Positions 42,140-51,308 of a DNA stretch of 64,000 bases are shown here, in pieces. Below the pieces are notes generated by a model, which was given only the letters and a program-made list of their open reading frames with translations, searched no databases and had not been told where the DNA came from. Each line of letters opens with the position of its first letter. The stretch's first letter is position 1. Source of the DNA: Terriglobales bacterium (GTDB lineage: Bacteria; Acidobacteriota; Terriglobia; Terriglobales; Acidobacteriaceae). The stretch is from contig DATMXP010000043.1 in assembly GCA_035561515.1 (NCBI GenBank), forward strand, positions 57,961 to 121,960, in the 5' to 3' direction. The translations under genes and the position numbers were made by a program.

Positions 42140-43783
42140 GTGGTCCCAAAAAGATTGCTTTCTGCAGTCGCAGTGCTGCTTTTCCTTCCCCTATTTGCCG
42201 TAATTCCTGGTCACGTTCATGCGTCGTTGCCGCAGCAGGATTCCGGTACGTGGACGTTAGGTCCTTCAACAACGAGTGTGCGGGCAGGCGCAACCGCGAC
42301 CGTAATGTATGACGGCAGTGTTTTGGTTGCCGGTGGTGTCGACAGAGATGGAAATCCGTTGGCGCAAGTGGAAATACTGAACACGGATGGGACGCTTACC
42401 CCTACCGCCCCCATGCACGTGGCACGTACAGGACATGCGGCCGTGTGGCTCTCGACCGGCTACGTACTGGTGAGCGGCGGAACAACGTCCGGGGGAGTGG
42501 TAACGAACACCGCCGAGATCTATGACCCGATGCGAAACTCGTGGACCCTCCTTACTGCGGTCCTGAACGATCCTCGGTCGGGCCACACAGCCTCGAATCT
42601 CCCCGACGGGAGTGTGCTAATCGCGGGTGGCAATAACGGAACTTACCCGCTCTCCAGCATCGAAATATTCAGCATCACCACAGAGGAATTCTCTTTCGCC
42701 GGATCGATGGTGAGTCCGCGCGAGCATCATTCGGCCGTCACGCTGAAAGATGGACGCATTGCGCTGATCGGCGGGGCGAATGAACGCGGAGAAGCACTTG
42801 CTTCGACCGTGGTGTTCGATCCCGAATTGCATTCGCTCTCGGATGGTCCGGTGCTTGGGGTCCCGCGTTCCTTCGCAGGCGCCGCGACGCTCCTGGATGG
42901 CACCGTACTGGTTGCGGGCGGCGAGACTACCGATCATAAGGAACTCAGGACCGCGGAAATCGTTGACTTCAGCTTCGGGTCGGTTCAGTTGCTTTCCAGT
43001 TCCATGGCTGTTCCGCGCTCCCATCACTCGATTCTCGTGCTGAAGGACAGCAATCTGGTTATATTGGCAGGCGGGTTATCCAGTGGTTCTCCGACTTCGT
43101 CAGTCGAAGTCTTTACTCCCTGGACGGGAAAGTTCGCCATCGCAGCGCCGATGCTTGCTCCGCGAGTGAGCGCTTGCGCGGTGAATCTCGACTTCGCTCC
43201 GGGCCGCGCCATCCTGATCGGCGGGGCGGATCAAGGCTCGACAGAGCTGTACGCATTTGCGACCGTGAAGACCAACCACGCCGACTATTACCCAGGCGAC
43301 CGGGTTACGATTTCGGGCGCCGGGTGGGTTTCTCTGGAGCAGGTCGAGCTTCAGTTAGCCAGCACGAAGTATGCGCCTGTTTATATGACCGCGCAGGCCA
43401 ACGCCCTCGGGGAGATCCAGAACTCTGATTTCGTGGTTCCCGCTGACGCCTCGGGCGCAGCCTTTGTTTTGACCGCTATCGGCACACAATCACAAGCGCA
43501 GACAGCATTCACCGATGCCAACGAAAACACCACAACAACGGTTGTGGCGACGCCAAACCCGTCCACCTTCGGACAGCAGGTGACACTCACAGCTTCAGTG
43601 GTGGTAGCGAACACGAGCACTCCAGTGACCTGCGGTGCGATTCAGTTCAGGGACTCTGCCACTGCTCTGGGTTCGCCTGTTACGGTCGACGGCGTTGGTA
43701 CTGCCTCTTACTCGGTTACGTTGCTGTCCATTGGCCCTCATTCCATTACTTGCTGCCTATACCAAGGTGGGCGGCCAATGTAA
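42140..43783 (+). CDS. Kelch/galactose-oxidase-like exported protein, N-terminal part of a frameshifted gene
   Basis: The GTG at 42140 with GAGG upstream begins a signal peptide (VVPKRLLSAVAVLLFLPLFAV). A beta-propeller of kelch-type blades follows (about 30-370), each with motifs such as DGSVLVAGG and STAEIYDP-like endings, then the first Ig-like modules (about 375-545). At about 43750 the frame shifts: an extra base in ATTACTTGCTGCC sends translation to a TAA at 43781. Removing one base joins it to the frame ending at 46535, giving a 1464-residue protein. It is thus an inactivated surface protein gene, a phase-variable state, or a sequencing error. As it stands the product would be a secreted propeller of 547 residues. 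Confidence 0.8.
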   Translation: MVPKRLLSAVAVLLFLPLFAVIPGHVHASLPQQDSGTWTLGPSTTSVRAGATATVMYDGSVLVAGGVDRDGNPLAQVEILNTDGTLTPTAPMHVARTGHAAVWLSTGYVLVSGGTTSGGVVTNTAEIYDPMRNSWTLLTAVLNDPRSGHTASNLPDGSVLIAGGNNGTYPLSSIEIFSITTEEFSFAGSMVSPREHHSAVTLKDGRIALIGGANERGEALASTVVFDPELHSLSDGPVLGVPRSFAGAATLLDGTVLVAGGETTDHKELRTAEIVDFSFGSVQLLSSSMAVPRSHHSILVLKDSNLVILAGGLSSGSPTSSVEVFTPWTGKFAIAAPMLAPRVSACAVNLDFAPGRAILIGGADQGSTELYAFATVKTNHADYYPGDRVTISGAGWVSLEQVELQLASTKYAPVYMTAQANALGEIQNSDFVVPADASGAAFVLTAIGTQSQAQTAFTDANENTTTTVVATPNPSTFGQQVTLTASVVVANTSTPVTCGAIQFRDSATALGSPVTVDGVGTASYSVTLLSIGPHSITCCLYQGGRPM

Positions 43784-46535
43784 GTTCAACATCAGCACTT
43801 CCCTTCCATACACGCAGGTGGTGAATGCGGCTCCCAGTGTGACCACCACAACGCTGTCGGCTGCGCCGAATCCATCGCAATACGGCCAAACCGTAACCCT
43901 GACCGCAACGGTTTCGGGTGGCAGCGCAACTCCCACCGGAACAGTCACATTCCTGGATGGAGCTGTCACGCTTGGCACCGGAACACTGAATGCGGGAACG
44001 GCTGCGCTGTCTATTTCCACGCTGACAGCCGGCAATCACACGATCGTCGCTCGTTATGAGGGAGATGCTTCGCATGCAGTCAGTACCTCGACGGCACTGA
44101 CACAGGTCGTGAATCAAGCAGTCCCGACGATCCTCTGGGCTACACCGGCGGACATCGTCTACGGCACCCCACTCGGCGCGGCACAGTTGAACGCGACAGC
44201 GAATCTTCCCGGCATGTTTGTTTACAGCCCGGCCGCGGGAAGTGTTCTGAACGCAGGAACACAAACTCTTTCGGCAAGCTTCACGCCCACAGATTCGCTG
44301 AACTATTCGATTGCCACCGCTCAAGTGCAGCTGAATGTTTTGAAGTTCACTCCAACGGTAACCGCAACGGGTGGAACATTCACTTACGATGGCAGTCCGA
44401 AGCCGGGAGCGGGATCGGCGATCGGCATGGGCGGAGTCAACCTGACTCCTGTGACGCTAACCTACGTCGGTACCGGTTCGACCGTGTATGGTCCGACTGC
44501 GACAGCCCCAACGGAAGTTGGGTCGTACTCCGTGACAGCGGACTATGCCGGCGATGCCAACAACAACGCTGCAACATCCGCGGCCGCAGCGCTAACGATT
44601 ACGTCAGTCACTGCCACGATCACGCTGTCGAACCTCACCCAGACATATGACGGAACACCGAAAGCCGTTACGGCAACGACGTCTCCAGCAGGATTGTCGG
44701 TAACACTGACGTACGACGGGAGCACCACCCAACCGATTCACGCGGGGAGCTACTCGGTTTTCGCATCGATCGATAACCCGAACTATACGGGCAGTGCAAC
44801 CGGAACGCTGATCATCGAAAAGGCAATTCCGTCTGTCACGTGGGCGACACCTGCGAATATTACTTATGGAATTTCGCTCGGCGCGGCTCAATTGAATGCT
44901 TCGTCCACTCAGCCCGGAACTTTCCTGTACACACCGGCGCCTGGAACGATCCTCGGAGCGGGAACACAGACGCTTTCGGTCACGTTCACTCCCACAGATC
45001 AAGTGAACTACGCATCAAAAGACGCCACCACACAGATCGTAGTCGAGCCGGCGACCATCGTTGTAACCGTGCCCTCCGCATCGCGGGTATACGGAGATCC
45101 TGAACCTGCATTCGTTCCGCAGTACACGGGCTTCGTGAACGGAGAAACAGTGGCGGTGCTTACGGCTACAGCCATGTGCTCTACCAGTGCGACTCTTGCA
45201 AGTCCGATTACGTCGGGGTCGAACCCGCCGTACGCCATTACGTGCGCTGGAGCAGGCGCGGCGAACTATACGTTCACCTACGCCCAAGGTCAGTTGACCG
45301 TGATGCCCACAACACTCATCGTTACTCCCCACAGCTATACGCGGCCGGAAGGCGAACCCAATCCTGTTTTAGCCGGCACAATCTCTGGGGTGAAGAACAA
45401 CGATCCAATCACCGCCTTGTACAGTACGACCGCCACTGCAAGTAGTCCGGTCGGCACATATCCAATCACCGCGACGGTAAGCGATGGTGGCACAGGACGG
45501 CTGGCGAACTATAACCTCACGCTCGAGAATGGCACCTTGAATGTGCTGGAAAAGCAGCCGACAAAGACCACTTTGCCGACTCCCGTGATCACGCCTTCGG
45601 TGGGCGTTTTTACCTCGCCGCAGACGGTGACGATAACTTCAAGTACAACGGGAGCCTTGATTTACTACACAACGAACGGCACAACCCCGACCGAAGCCTC
45701 GACACTGTACACAGGGTCGTTTACGGTTTCGAGCACCACAACGATCAAGGCGATCGCCACGGCGAGCGGTTACAACAATAGTTGGCCGGCAACCGCGACC
45801 GTCAATATCGATGCAGTCGCCCCGGTGATCACCCCTTCGGTGGGAGCCTTCAACTCGCCGCAAACGGTGACCATCATCTCAAGCACACCGGGCACATCGA
45901 TCTACTACACGATCAACGGCACCACTCCAACCGAAGCATCGACACTGTACACAGCACCGTTTACAGTTTCGAGCACCACAACCATCAAGGCGATCGCCAG
46001 CGGAGGAGGCTACGGCAACAGCTGGCCTACCACCGCAACCGTCACCATCAACGCTGTCGCACCGGTGATCACGCCTTCGGTGGGAGTCTTTACCTCGCCG
46101 CAAACCGTAACGATCACCTCAAGTTCGCCAGGCGCTTCGATTTACTACACAACCAACGGTACCACCCCAACGGAAGCCTCAACGCTGTACACAGGACCGT
46201 TCACGGTTTCGAGCACGACAACGGTCAAGGCGATTGCTGCGGGAGGTGGCTACGGTAACAGCTGGCCTACCACCGCAACCGTCACCATCAACGCTGTGGC
46301 CCCGGTGATCAAGCCTTCCATGGGCGTTTTCACCTCGCCGCAAACGGCGACGATTACGTCAACGACACCGGGGACATCGATCTATTACACGACCAATGGC
46401 ACCACCCCAACGAAGGCTTCGACCTTGTATACGGGACCGTTTACGGTTTCGAGCACCACAACTATCAAGGCGATTGCAACCGGAGGCGGCTACGGCAATA
46501 GCTGGCCTACTTCGGCAACCATTACGATCAAGTAA
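43752..46535 (+). CDS. Ig-like/MBG/CHB-HEX-repeat surface protein, C-terminal part of the frameshifted gene
   Basis: This out-of-frame continuation carries, in order: Big_3-type Ig modules (TTLSAAPNPSQYGQTVTLTATVSGG), modules with ITWATPADIVYGTPLGAAQLNA and PTILW-type repeats, MBG-type modules (TYDGTPKAVTATTSP; RVYGDPEPAFVPQY), and four 80-residue modules like the chitobiase C-terminal (CHB_HEX_C) domain (ITPSVGVFTSPQTVTI...YYTTNGTTPTEASTLYTG). An ATG in this frame exists at 43635 but has no ribosome site. The whole is a Thr/Ser-rich extracellular stalk. Without the preceding frame it has no signal peptide. A strong terminator follows. Confidence 0.8.
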   Translation, partial: AAYTKVGGQCKFNISTSLPYTQVVNAAPSVTTTTLSAAPNPSQYGQTVTLTATVSGGSATPTGTVTFLDGAVTLGTGTLNAGTAALSISTLTAGNHTIVARYEGDASHAVSTSTALTQVVNQAVPTILWATPADIVYGTPLGAAQLNATANLPGMFVYSPAAGSVLNAGTQTLSASFTPTDSLNYSIATAQVQLNVLKFTPTVTATGGTFTYDGSPKPGAGSAIGMGGVNLTPVTLTYVGTGSTVYGPTATAPTEVGSYSVTADYAGDANNNAATSAAAALTITSVTATITLSNLTQTYDGTPKAVTATTSPAGLSVTLTYDGSTTQPIHAGSYSVFASIDNPNYTGSATGTLIIEKAIPSVTWATPANITYGISLGAAQLNASSTQPGTFLYTPAPGTILGAGTQTLSVTFTPTDQVNYASKDATTQIVVEPATIVVTVPSASRVYGDPEPAFVPQYTGFVNGETVAVLTATAMCSTSATLASPITSGSNPPYAITCAGAGAANYTFTYAQGQLTVMPTTLIVTPHSYTRPEGEPNPVLAGTISGVKNNDPITALYSTTATASSPVGTYPITATVSDGGTGRLANYNLTLENGTLNVLEKQPTKTTLPTPVITPSVGVFTSPQTVTITSSTTGALIYYTTNGTTPTEASTLYTGSFTVSSTTTIKAIATASGYNNSWPATATVNIDAVAPVITPSVGAFNSPQTVTIISSTPGTSIYYTINGTTPTEASTLYTAPFTVSSTTTIKAIASGGGYGNSWPTTATVTINAVAPVITPSVGVFTSPQTVTITSSSPGASIYYTTNGTTPTEASTLYTGPFTVSSTTTVKAIAAGGGYGNSWPTTATVTINAVAPVIKPSMGVFTSPQTATITSTTPGTSIYYTTNGTTPTKASTLYTGPFTVSSTTTIKAIATGGGYGNSWPTSATITIK
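45585..46535 (+). repeat. Four tandem 240-bp in-frame repeats
   Basis: Units start at 45585, 45825, 46065 and 46305, exactly 240 bp apart, each coding one 80-residue CHB_HEX-like module; the last is cut short by the stop codon. Copies differ by scattered substitutions but keep long identical runs (for example GTTTCGAGCACCACAAC), so unit gain or loss by recombination is likely. Confidence 0.9.
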
Positions 46536-46556
46536 GCCGGGGTTGTAAGAATAGAA

Positions 46557-46590
46557 ATCAGGCCGGAAATCCTCCGGCCTGATGTTTTTT
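46557..46590 (+). terminator. Strong terminator after the surface protein gene
   Basis: ATCAGGCCGGA (46557-46567) and TCCGGCCTGAT (46573-46583) form a perfect 11-bp stem over a 5-base loop, followed by G and six T residues. Confidence 0.9.
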
Positions 46591-46629
46591 ACGCGTGTCC
46601 CTGACGAAGGTCGAAGCCGCGTGGAGACG

Positions 46630-47796
46630 TTATCCGATTGGCAATCGCGCAGGAACGGACTGCTCAACGTTCGAAATCAACTCTGCCATTGAAGTTACCT
46701 GTTCAACGTCGAGGCCCTGGTGTATCGGCAGGAAGAACAGGTGATTGTAGAGCTTCTTAGCCGCAGGAAACTTCTCCAGATCGACATTCGGGGGAATCAC
46801 ATCCTCCCATGCGGATGCCGGAATTCCGTGCTGCCGTAATGTTCGGTGAAACAGAGGACTGTCGTTCCACACAGGACATTGCAGCGGACACACGTCGGAA
46901 GGAAACTGAGGAAAGAGGGGTCGCGTTGCGCATTGCCTGAGGTGGAGTTCACGCGCCAATGCTGCGTAATTCCGTCGCCTTGATTCGTACAGGAAGTTGG
47001 AGTCCGTGTGGGCCCGGATGAAATTCGAAGCACCGGTAGCTGGAAGTTCAGCGAGGCTTGCGGTGAACTCTACGCTGCTGCTCTCCATAGCAGTCGAGGA
47101 CTTCCCCGTTTCCTGGTCCGAAGAATTGGGCCGCCTCGATCCGCGAAGTAAGCGAACCGCGCCTGCAGTCGCCCTTGCGAACAGACCATCGGGAGCACCA
47201 AGGTTATCGACAACATACTTGGCACTTCGTGCTGATAGGCCCATCGGGACCTTTCGCGAGGTTGTTTTTCTAGTATCCAGAAACAGCAGGTCAGATCCGT
47301 CCATTACCGGCAGAAACTTGCGCCAACTGAAAACTGTGAAATCCCCGACGGTTCCGGCGTTGGTCCAAGGTCCGGGAAAGACGTGTGCGGCGTCTTCGAT
47401 CAACAGCAGTTTGTGATGCGAGCAAATCTCGCGAAACGTGTCCATCAGCTGCACAAAGCCGAAGTAATGGACCACCAGAATCGCACGGGTGTCAGGAGTT
47501 ATGCGTGTGACCAGGTCATCGTAGTCCGGGCGCAGTTGCTCATCCACCACATAGAAGTCAACAGCGGCACCTGCTGCTTCGATTGCCTCGACTGCCACTC
47601 GGCATATGTAGCTGGGGATGAGCACACGCTGTCCGGCCCCCACGCCGAATGCGCGCAGGCCCTGGCAAATTCCGTAACGGCCAGACAAAAATGTGTTCGC
47701 AGATTTGATTCTTTTCGGACGCTGGTCAGCAAACTTCAGGCTCGAGAATGAAGCTCGTGGGCTTGGGGGAATCCGAAATAGTGGGCGTCCGTTCAC
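46630..47796 (-). CDS. DegT/DnrJ/EryC1-type PLP-dependent protein
   Basis: The 388-residue product starts at a GTG (47796). It has the fold-type I aminotransferase order: NTFLSGRYGICQGLRAFGVGAGQRVLIPSYIC near the N-terminus, HYFGFVQLMDTFREICSHHKLLLIEDAAH (the Asp contacts the pyridine ring), then SWRKFLPVMDG with the PLP-binding Lys. The family makes amino-sugars for glycans, though several members lack aminotransferase activity. The C-terminal part (from about 215) is less conserved. It lies 16 bases after a GNAT-fold gene on the same strand; the two probably serve surface polysaccharide or peptidoglycan modification. Confidence 0.82.
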   Translation of the reverse strand: MNGRPLFRIPPSPRASFSSLKFADQRPKRIKSANTFLSGRYGICQGLRAFGVGAGQRVLIPSYICRVAVEAIEAAGAAVDFYVVDEQLRPDYDDLVTRITPDTRAILVVHYFGFVQLMDTFREICSHHKLLLIEDAAHVFPGPWTNAGTVGDFTVFSWRKFLPVMDGSDLLFLDTRKTTSRKVPMGLSARSAKYVVDNLGAPDGLFARATAGAVRLLRGSRRPNSSDQETGKSSTAMESSSVEFTASLAELPATGASNFIRAHTDSNFLYESRRRNYAALARELHLRQCATRPLFPQFPSDVCPLQCPVWNDSPLFHRTLRQHGIPASAWEDVIPPNVDLEKFPAAKKLYNHLFFLPIHQGLDVEQVTSMAELISNVEQSVPARLPIG

Positions 47797-47812
47797 GGAA
47801 TTGTCTCTAAAT

Positions 47813-48949
47813 TCAGACGGGCTTCTGTGGTTCGGCCTGCTTCTTCTGTTTCAAATTACCCAGCATCGACTTAACCCAGCCGCCGCCAACGTTACGGGCA
47901 ACGGCCATGAGTCCCTTCGGCGTACGCGTGTTCATTGCGAGTAGTCCCCAACGCTCACGACGATGCGACATCCAGCGCTTCTTGTACTCGTCATCGCCCG
48001 ACAGGAAATCAACGCAACTGACACGGTCTTCGTCGAGTGCGATCTGCATAAGGTGCGCTGTCAGCACCGTTCCGAGCGACAGCTTTGCGAAGCGCTCGTC
48101 ATACGCAACTTTATAAATGGATGAAGTGCCAGAACGCGTGATCCAAATCTGGGCAGCGGCGGGTTCTCCGTCGAGATACACGACTCCCAGTCGCAGCCAC
48201 CCTTGTTTCGCGCACATATGCACCAGTTCACGAATGAACTCAGGCCGGGCTTCATCCTTCTTCCAACTGTTCTGATAAACCTTCTCGTAGGCCTCGACGG
48301 CCGGACCGACTTCCGGACCTGATCGGATCACCTCGACGCGGGCACGGCCAGTCTGGAGCAACTGTTTGTTCGCGCGCTTCAGGTTGTTGGTGATCACACT
48401 CGACAAACCTTTGAGATAATCCGCGTAGGATCGCCCCGCGACTTCCAGATATAGGTTGCCGTAAAGAAAGTATCTCTGAGTGACAAAACCTGCACTTCGG
48501 AAAGCAGCGTCCAGTGTGTTGTATTCCTCGGACTCGGGGTCCATCGGGCGCAGGTTGACCGTGTCCCACGCCGGCCTCTCCTGCCGGATGAACTGCACAA
48601 AACGTGGCAACACATCTCCCGCGTCTGCGCCATCAGCGAGAACGGGCGAATAAAACGACGAATAGTAGTTCGCCAACGGAGACAGTTCGCGGTCTTCGAA
48701 TCTGCATGGAAAGAGGCAGAGAGGCGCACCGGTGTCGTCCTGAACGGCATAGAGACGAACCTTTTCCTTGGGGTCCAGTCCGTTTGCGGTCAGAACCTCC
48801 AGCCACGGCCGGGTACAAAACAGGCTGTCCGGATCTGAGCTTTCAAAGATTTGGCCCGGGATCTGACGAAAATCTTCGTATACACGAACAGCCGCCGCAC
48901 GCGTGTGCAGCGACGTCTTTGCCGGAGATGATGGAATGACAGAACTCAT
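47813..48949 (-). CDS. GNAT-fold protein of the BioF2/FemAB-like type
   Basis: The 378-residue product is a tandem GNAT-fold protein: FCTRPWLEVLTANGLDP and the substrate half in the first domain, KGLSSVITNNLKRANKQLL in the linker, then GWLRLGVVYLDGEPAAAQIWITRSGTSSIYKVAYDERFAKLSLGTVL with the acetyl-CoA-type loop and CVDFLSGDDEYKKRWMSHRRERWGL at the end. Relatives include CelD/BcsL-type proteins of polysaccharide clusters and FemAB peptidyl transferases. It precedes the DegT-type gene closely, suggesting a joint step, e.g. acylation of an amino sugar. Substrate unknown. Confidence 0.8.
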   Translation of the reverse strand: MSSVIPSSPAKTSLHTRAAAVRVYEDFRQIPGQIFESSDPDSLFCTRPWLEVLTANGLDPKEKVRLYAVQDDTGAPLCLFPCRFEDRELSPLANYYSSFYSPVLADGADAGDVLPRFVQFIRQERPAWDTVNLRPMDPESEEYNTLDAAFRSAGFVTQRYFLYGNLYLEVAGRSYADYLKGLSSVITNNLKRANKQLLQTGRARVEVIRSGPEVGPAVEAYEKVYQNSWKKDEARPEFIRELVHMCAKQGWLRLGVVYLDGEPAAAQIWITRSGTSSIYKVAYDERFAKLSLGTVLTAHLMQIALDEDRVSCVDFLSGDDEYKKRWMSHRRERWGLLAMNTRTPKGLMAVARNVGGGWVKSMLGNLKQKKQAEPQKPV

Positions 48950-48979
48950 CGATACTTTTTAAGGCTGAATAGACAGGGG

Positions 48980-49016
48980 AACTCAGAAGCGGCGCTTCCG
49001 CCGCTCCCCGGAGTTC
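48980..49016. terminator. Two-tier hairpin between VWFA and GNAT genes
   Basis: An inner stem AGCGGCG-CTTC-CGCCGCT (48988-49005) lies inside an outer stem GAACTC / GAGTTC (48980-48985, 49011-49016). It follows the leftward VWFA gene's stop by about 40 bases; T-tracts are poor, so its role as terminator is uncertain. Confidence 0.45.
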
Positions 49017-49057
49017 ATCTTAAGCGGATGATACAGGCGATGCCAGTTACATTCGAA

Positions 49058-50191
49058 CTACTGCCTCGGTGCGTAATACCCTTTTCGCGCACGGACCTTA
49101 AGGTTCTTTTGGTTTTGAGCCACGATATCAATGGAACGATAGCGTCCGTCGGACTTGAAATCAGCAGGTTTATAGGACAGCAGGTACTGGCTGCGTAGTT
49201 CGTCCTGAATCTCGGAGAATGCGTTGGCGACATCTTCGATCTTGAAGGGGAAGAATGCGCGGCCGCCGGTCGCATCTGCCATGCGCTCCAGCACCTTGTC
49301 GCCTTTCAGCTTCATGCCGCTGATATTGGTGCTGATCGGGTAAATCACCACTTCCGCACGCTGGGCCATCTCGATGGCCTCTTCACGGGTGACGCGACTC
49401 TGATTGTCCTCGCCGTCGGTGAGAAGGATGATCGCTTTGCGTGTGGCTACCGTGTCCTTCTCCTTCATAAGTTTGTCGCGACAGGCGAAGTAAATAGCGT
49501 CATACAAGGCGGTACCACCACCCGGACGCAGCAGGCGAACCCCTCTCGATAGCTTTTCGGTGCTGTCCGTGAAATCCTGCGTGACTTCCGCGGTCGTGTC
49601 GAAACCGATGACAAAAGCCTTATCTGACTTTGCGCGAACAATCTGGTTGAGAAACTCGATGGCCGCATCCTGCTCGAAGCGGAACCTGTCGCGGATGGAG
49701 TTACTGGCGTCCACCAGCAGTCCGACCCGGAGTGGCAGGTTGGTTTCGCTGCCGAACCTGCGGATCGCCTCAGGAGGCCTGCTGTCGTCCAGGACGCGGA
49801 AATCGTTTTGCTTCAGGTCCTTAACAAACCGGCCGCGCTTGTCGGTAACCGTAAACACAACGTTGACTTCGTTGACTCCGACCACAAACGTGGTAAGTGG
49901 CTCATTGTCGGGAGCATCGTTGTCGTTGGCGGTCGCACCGCCCGGTACGCTGGAGCTGGCTGACGCTGATTTCGGGTCTGCCTGCGCGGGTGCCGGCTGA
50001 GCCTGAGCTGGCTGTGCTGCCGCAGGTTGCGGTGATTCCTTCGGAGCAACTGGTGGCGGAGGTGGGGCCTGCTTCTGTTGTTGCTGCTGGACAACGGCAG
50101 AAGGTGCGGACGGCAAATCAGACGAGGACTGCGCGACCGCCGAAACCGAAGTCAGCATGAAGACGAAAATGATTGCAAAACTGATTCTCAA
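49058..50191 (-). CDS. Exported VWFA-domain protein, acidobacterial family (second copy)
   Basis: The 377-residue product starts at a TTG with ribosome site GAGGG. A signal peptide (1-20) is followed by a Gln- and Pro-rich linker (about 30-80), the family's beta-rich NEVNVVFTVTDKRGRFVKDLKQNDFRVLDD, and a VWFA domain with the metal site DASNS near residue 165 and a C-terminal RSQYLLSYKP ending. It is a paralogue of the protein at 4691-5698, with a longer linker and weaker overall similarity. TATAAT on the minus strand at 50219-50224 suggests its promoter. Role unknown; metal-dependent adhesion or complex assembly outside the membrane. Confidence 0.85.
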   Translation of the reverse strand: MRISFAIIFVFMLTSVSAVAQSSSDLPSAPSAVVQQQQQKQAPPPPPVAPKESPQPAAAQPAQAQPAPAQADPKSASASSSVPGGATANDNDAPDNEPLTTFVVGVNEVNVVFTVTDKRGRFVKDLKQNDFRVLDDSRPPEAIRRFGSETNLPLRVGLLVDASNSIRDRFRFEQDAAIEFLNQIVRAKSDKAFVIGFDTTAEVTQDFTDSTEKLSRGVRLLRPGGGTALYDAIYFACRDKLMKEKDTVATRKAIILLTDGEDNQSRVTREEAIEMAQRAEVVIYPISTNISGMKLKGDKVLERMADATGGRAFFPFKIEDVANAFSEIQDELRSQYLLSYKPADFKSDGRYRSIDIVAQNQKNLKVRARKGYYAPRQ

Positions 50192-50270
50192 AATAACCCT
50201 CGACCTTACGCCTAAACATTATAGTCGTTCAGGAACGCTGCACGGGCCAATATGCCTCGCGCCAAAACCG

Positions 50271-51245
50271 TCATTCTGCCTCGATTTTCGTCAGAAATTC
50301 GGTTAGTTCGCCCGGCAACTCAGCTTCAAACCTCATGACCTTGCCGGTCCTCGGCTGCCGAAATTCCAGCTTCGCCGCGTGTAGAAACTGTCGCTTCAGG
50401 CATAGTGGCTCAATCCCTTTTGGCCCCCTGATCTCCTCGGGCGCTCCATAGAGCGTGTCGCCTACGATCGGATGGCCCAGCGATGAAAGATGGACCCGGA
50501 TCTGGTGCGTCCTGCCGGTCTCGATCTTGACCTCCACCAGGGAAAACTTGCCGAAACGAGAGTCGATCTCTCTCATGACCGTGTAGTGAGAAACCGCGGT
50601 TCGTCCGCCCGATCCCTTCACCGTCATCCGTGTCCGCCGGACAAAGTCCCGTGAAATTGGCGCGTTCACGGTTCCCTTCTTCTGCTTAAAAAACCCATGG
50701 GCCAACGCGACGTACACCTTGCTCACTTCACGACTGGAGAACTGGGCTGCCAGTTTGCGATGGGCAGCATCATTCTTCGCGATCACAATAAGTCCACTCG
50801 TGTTGCGGTCCAGTCGGTGCACGATGCCTGGTCGCAGTTCTCCACCGACCTCAGACAGCCCACCGAACCTGTGGAGCAACGCGTTGACGAGAGTTCCTCG
50901 ATTGCGATCGTCTTCGGTGGCCCCCGCTCCAGCATGGACCATCATGCCTGCCGGCTTGTTGACGACCGCCACATCCTTATCTTCAAACACGATATCGAGC
51001 GGAATGTTCTCCGCCACAGCCCGCAGCGGTTCCACCTGCGCAGGCCCGGTTACCAAGATGATTTCCCCGCCATGAAGTTTCGAAGCCGCCTTTGACGCTT
51101 TGTCGTTTACGAGCACCTTCTTTTGCTCAATGAGTTGCTGCGCCCGGGCCCGGCTGATGTCGGGGATCTTGGCCACCAGGAACTGGTCCAGTCGCTTTCC
51201 GGCATCTTCCGAGGTCGCGTGTAATTCCAGTGGCTCGATGGACAT
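50271..51245 (-). CDS. rluD: RluD-type ribosomal pseudouridine synthase
   Basis: The 324-residue product (ATG at 51245; another ATG four codons upstream at 51257) has an S4 RNA-binding domain (about 10-75, RLDQFLVAKIPDISRARAQQLIEQKKVLVN) and a catalytic domain with HRLDRNTSGLIVIAKN containing the nucleophilic Asp, RTHQIRVHLSSLGHPIVGDTLYG, and a C-terminal strand set. RluD modifies three uridines in helix 69 of 23S rRNA. TGTAAT on the minus strand at 51256-51261 lies ten bases before the ATG at 51245. Confidence 0.92.
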   Translation of the reverse strand: MSIEPLELHATSEDAGKRLDQFLVAKIPDISRARAQQLIEQKKVLVNDKASKAASKLHGGEIILVTGPAQVEPLRAVAENIPLDIVFEDKDVAVVNKPAGMMVHAGAGATEDDRNRGTLVNALLHRFGGLSEVGGELRPGIVHRLDRNTSGLIVIAKNDAAHRKLAAQFSSREVSKVYVALAHGFFKQKKGTVNAPISRDFVRRTRMTVKGSGGRTAVSHYTVMREIDSRFGKFSLVEVKIETGRTHQIRVHLSSLGHPIVGDTLYGAPEEIRGPKGIEPLCLKRQFLHAAKLEFRQPRTGKVMRFEAELPGELTEFLTKIEAE

Positions 51246-51308
51246 GGGACAGTCCATTACAGCAGAAGCTCAAGCATGGAGGTAGTTGTTAAGGCAATTC
51301 CAGCGGAA

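Noticed and set aside
45585..46535. CRISPR-like array
   Set aside because: The repeats are 240 bp, contiguous and in frame within a coding region; there are no short spacers and no cas genes.
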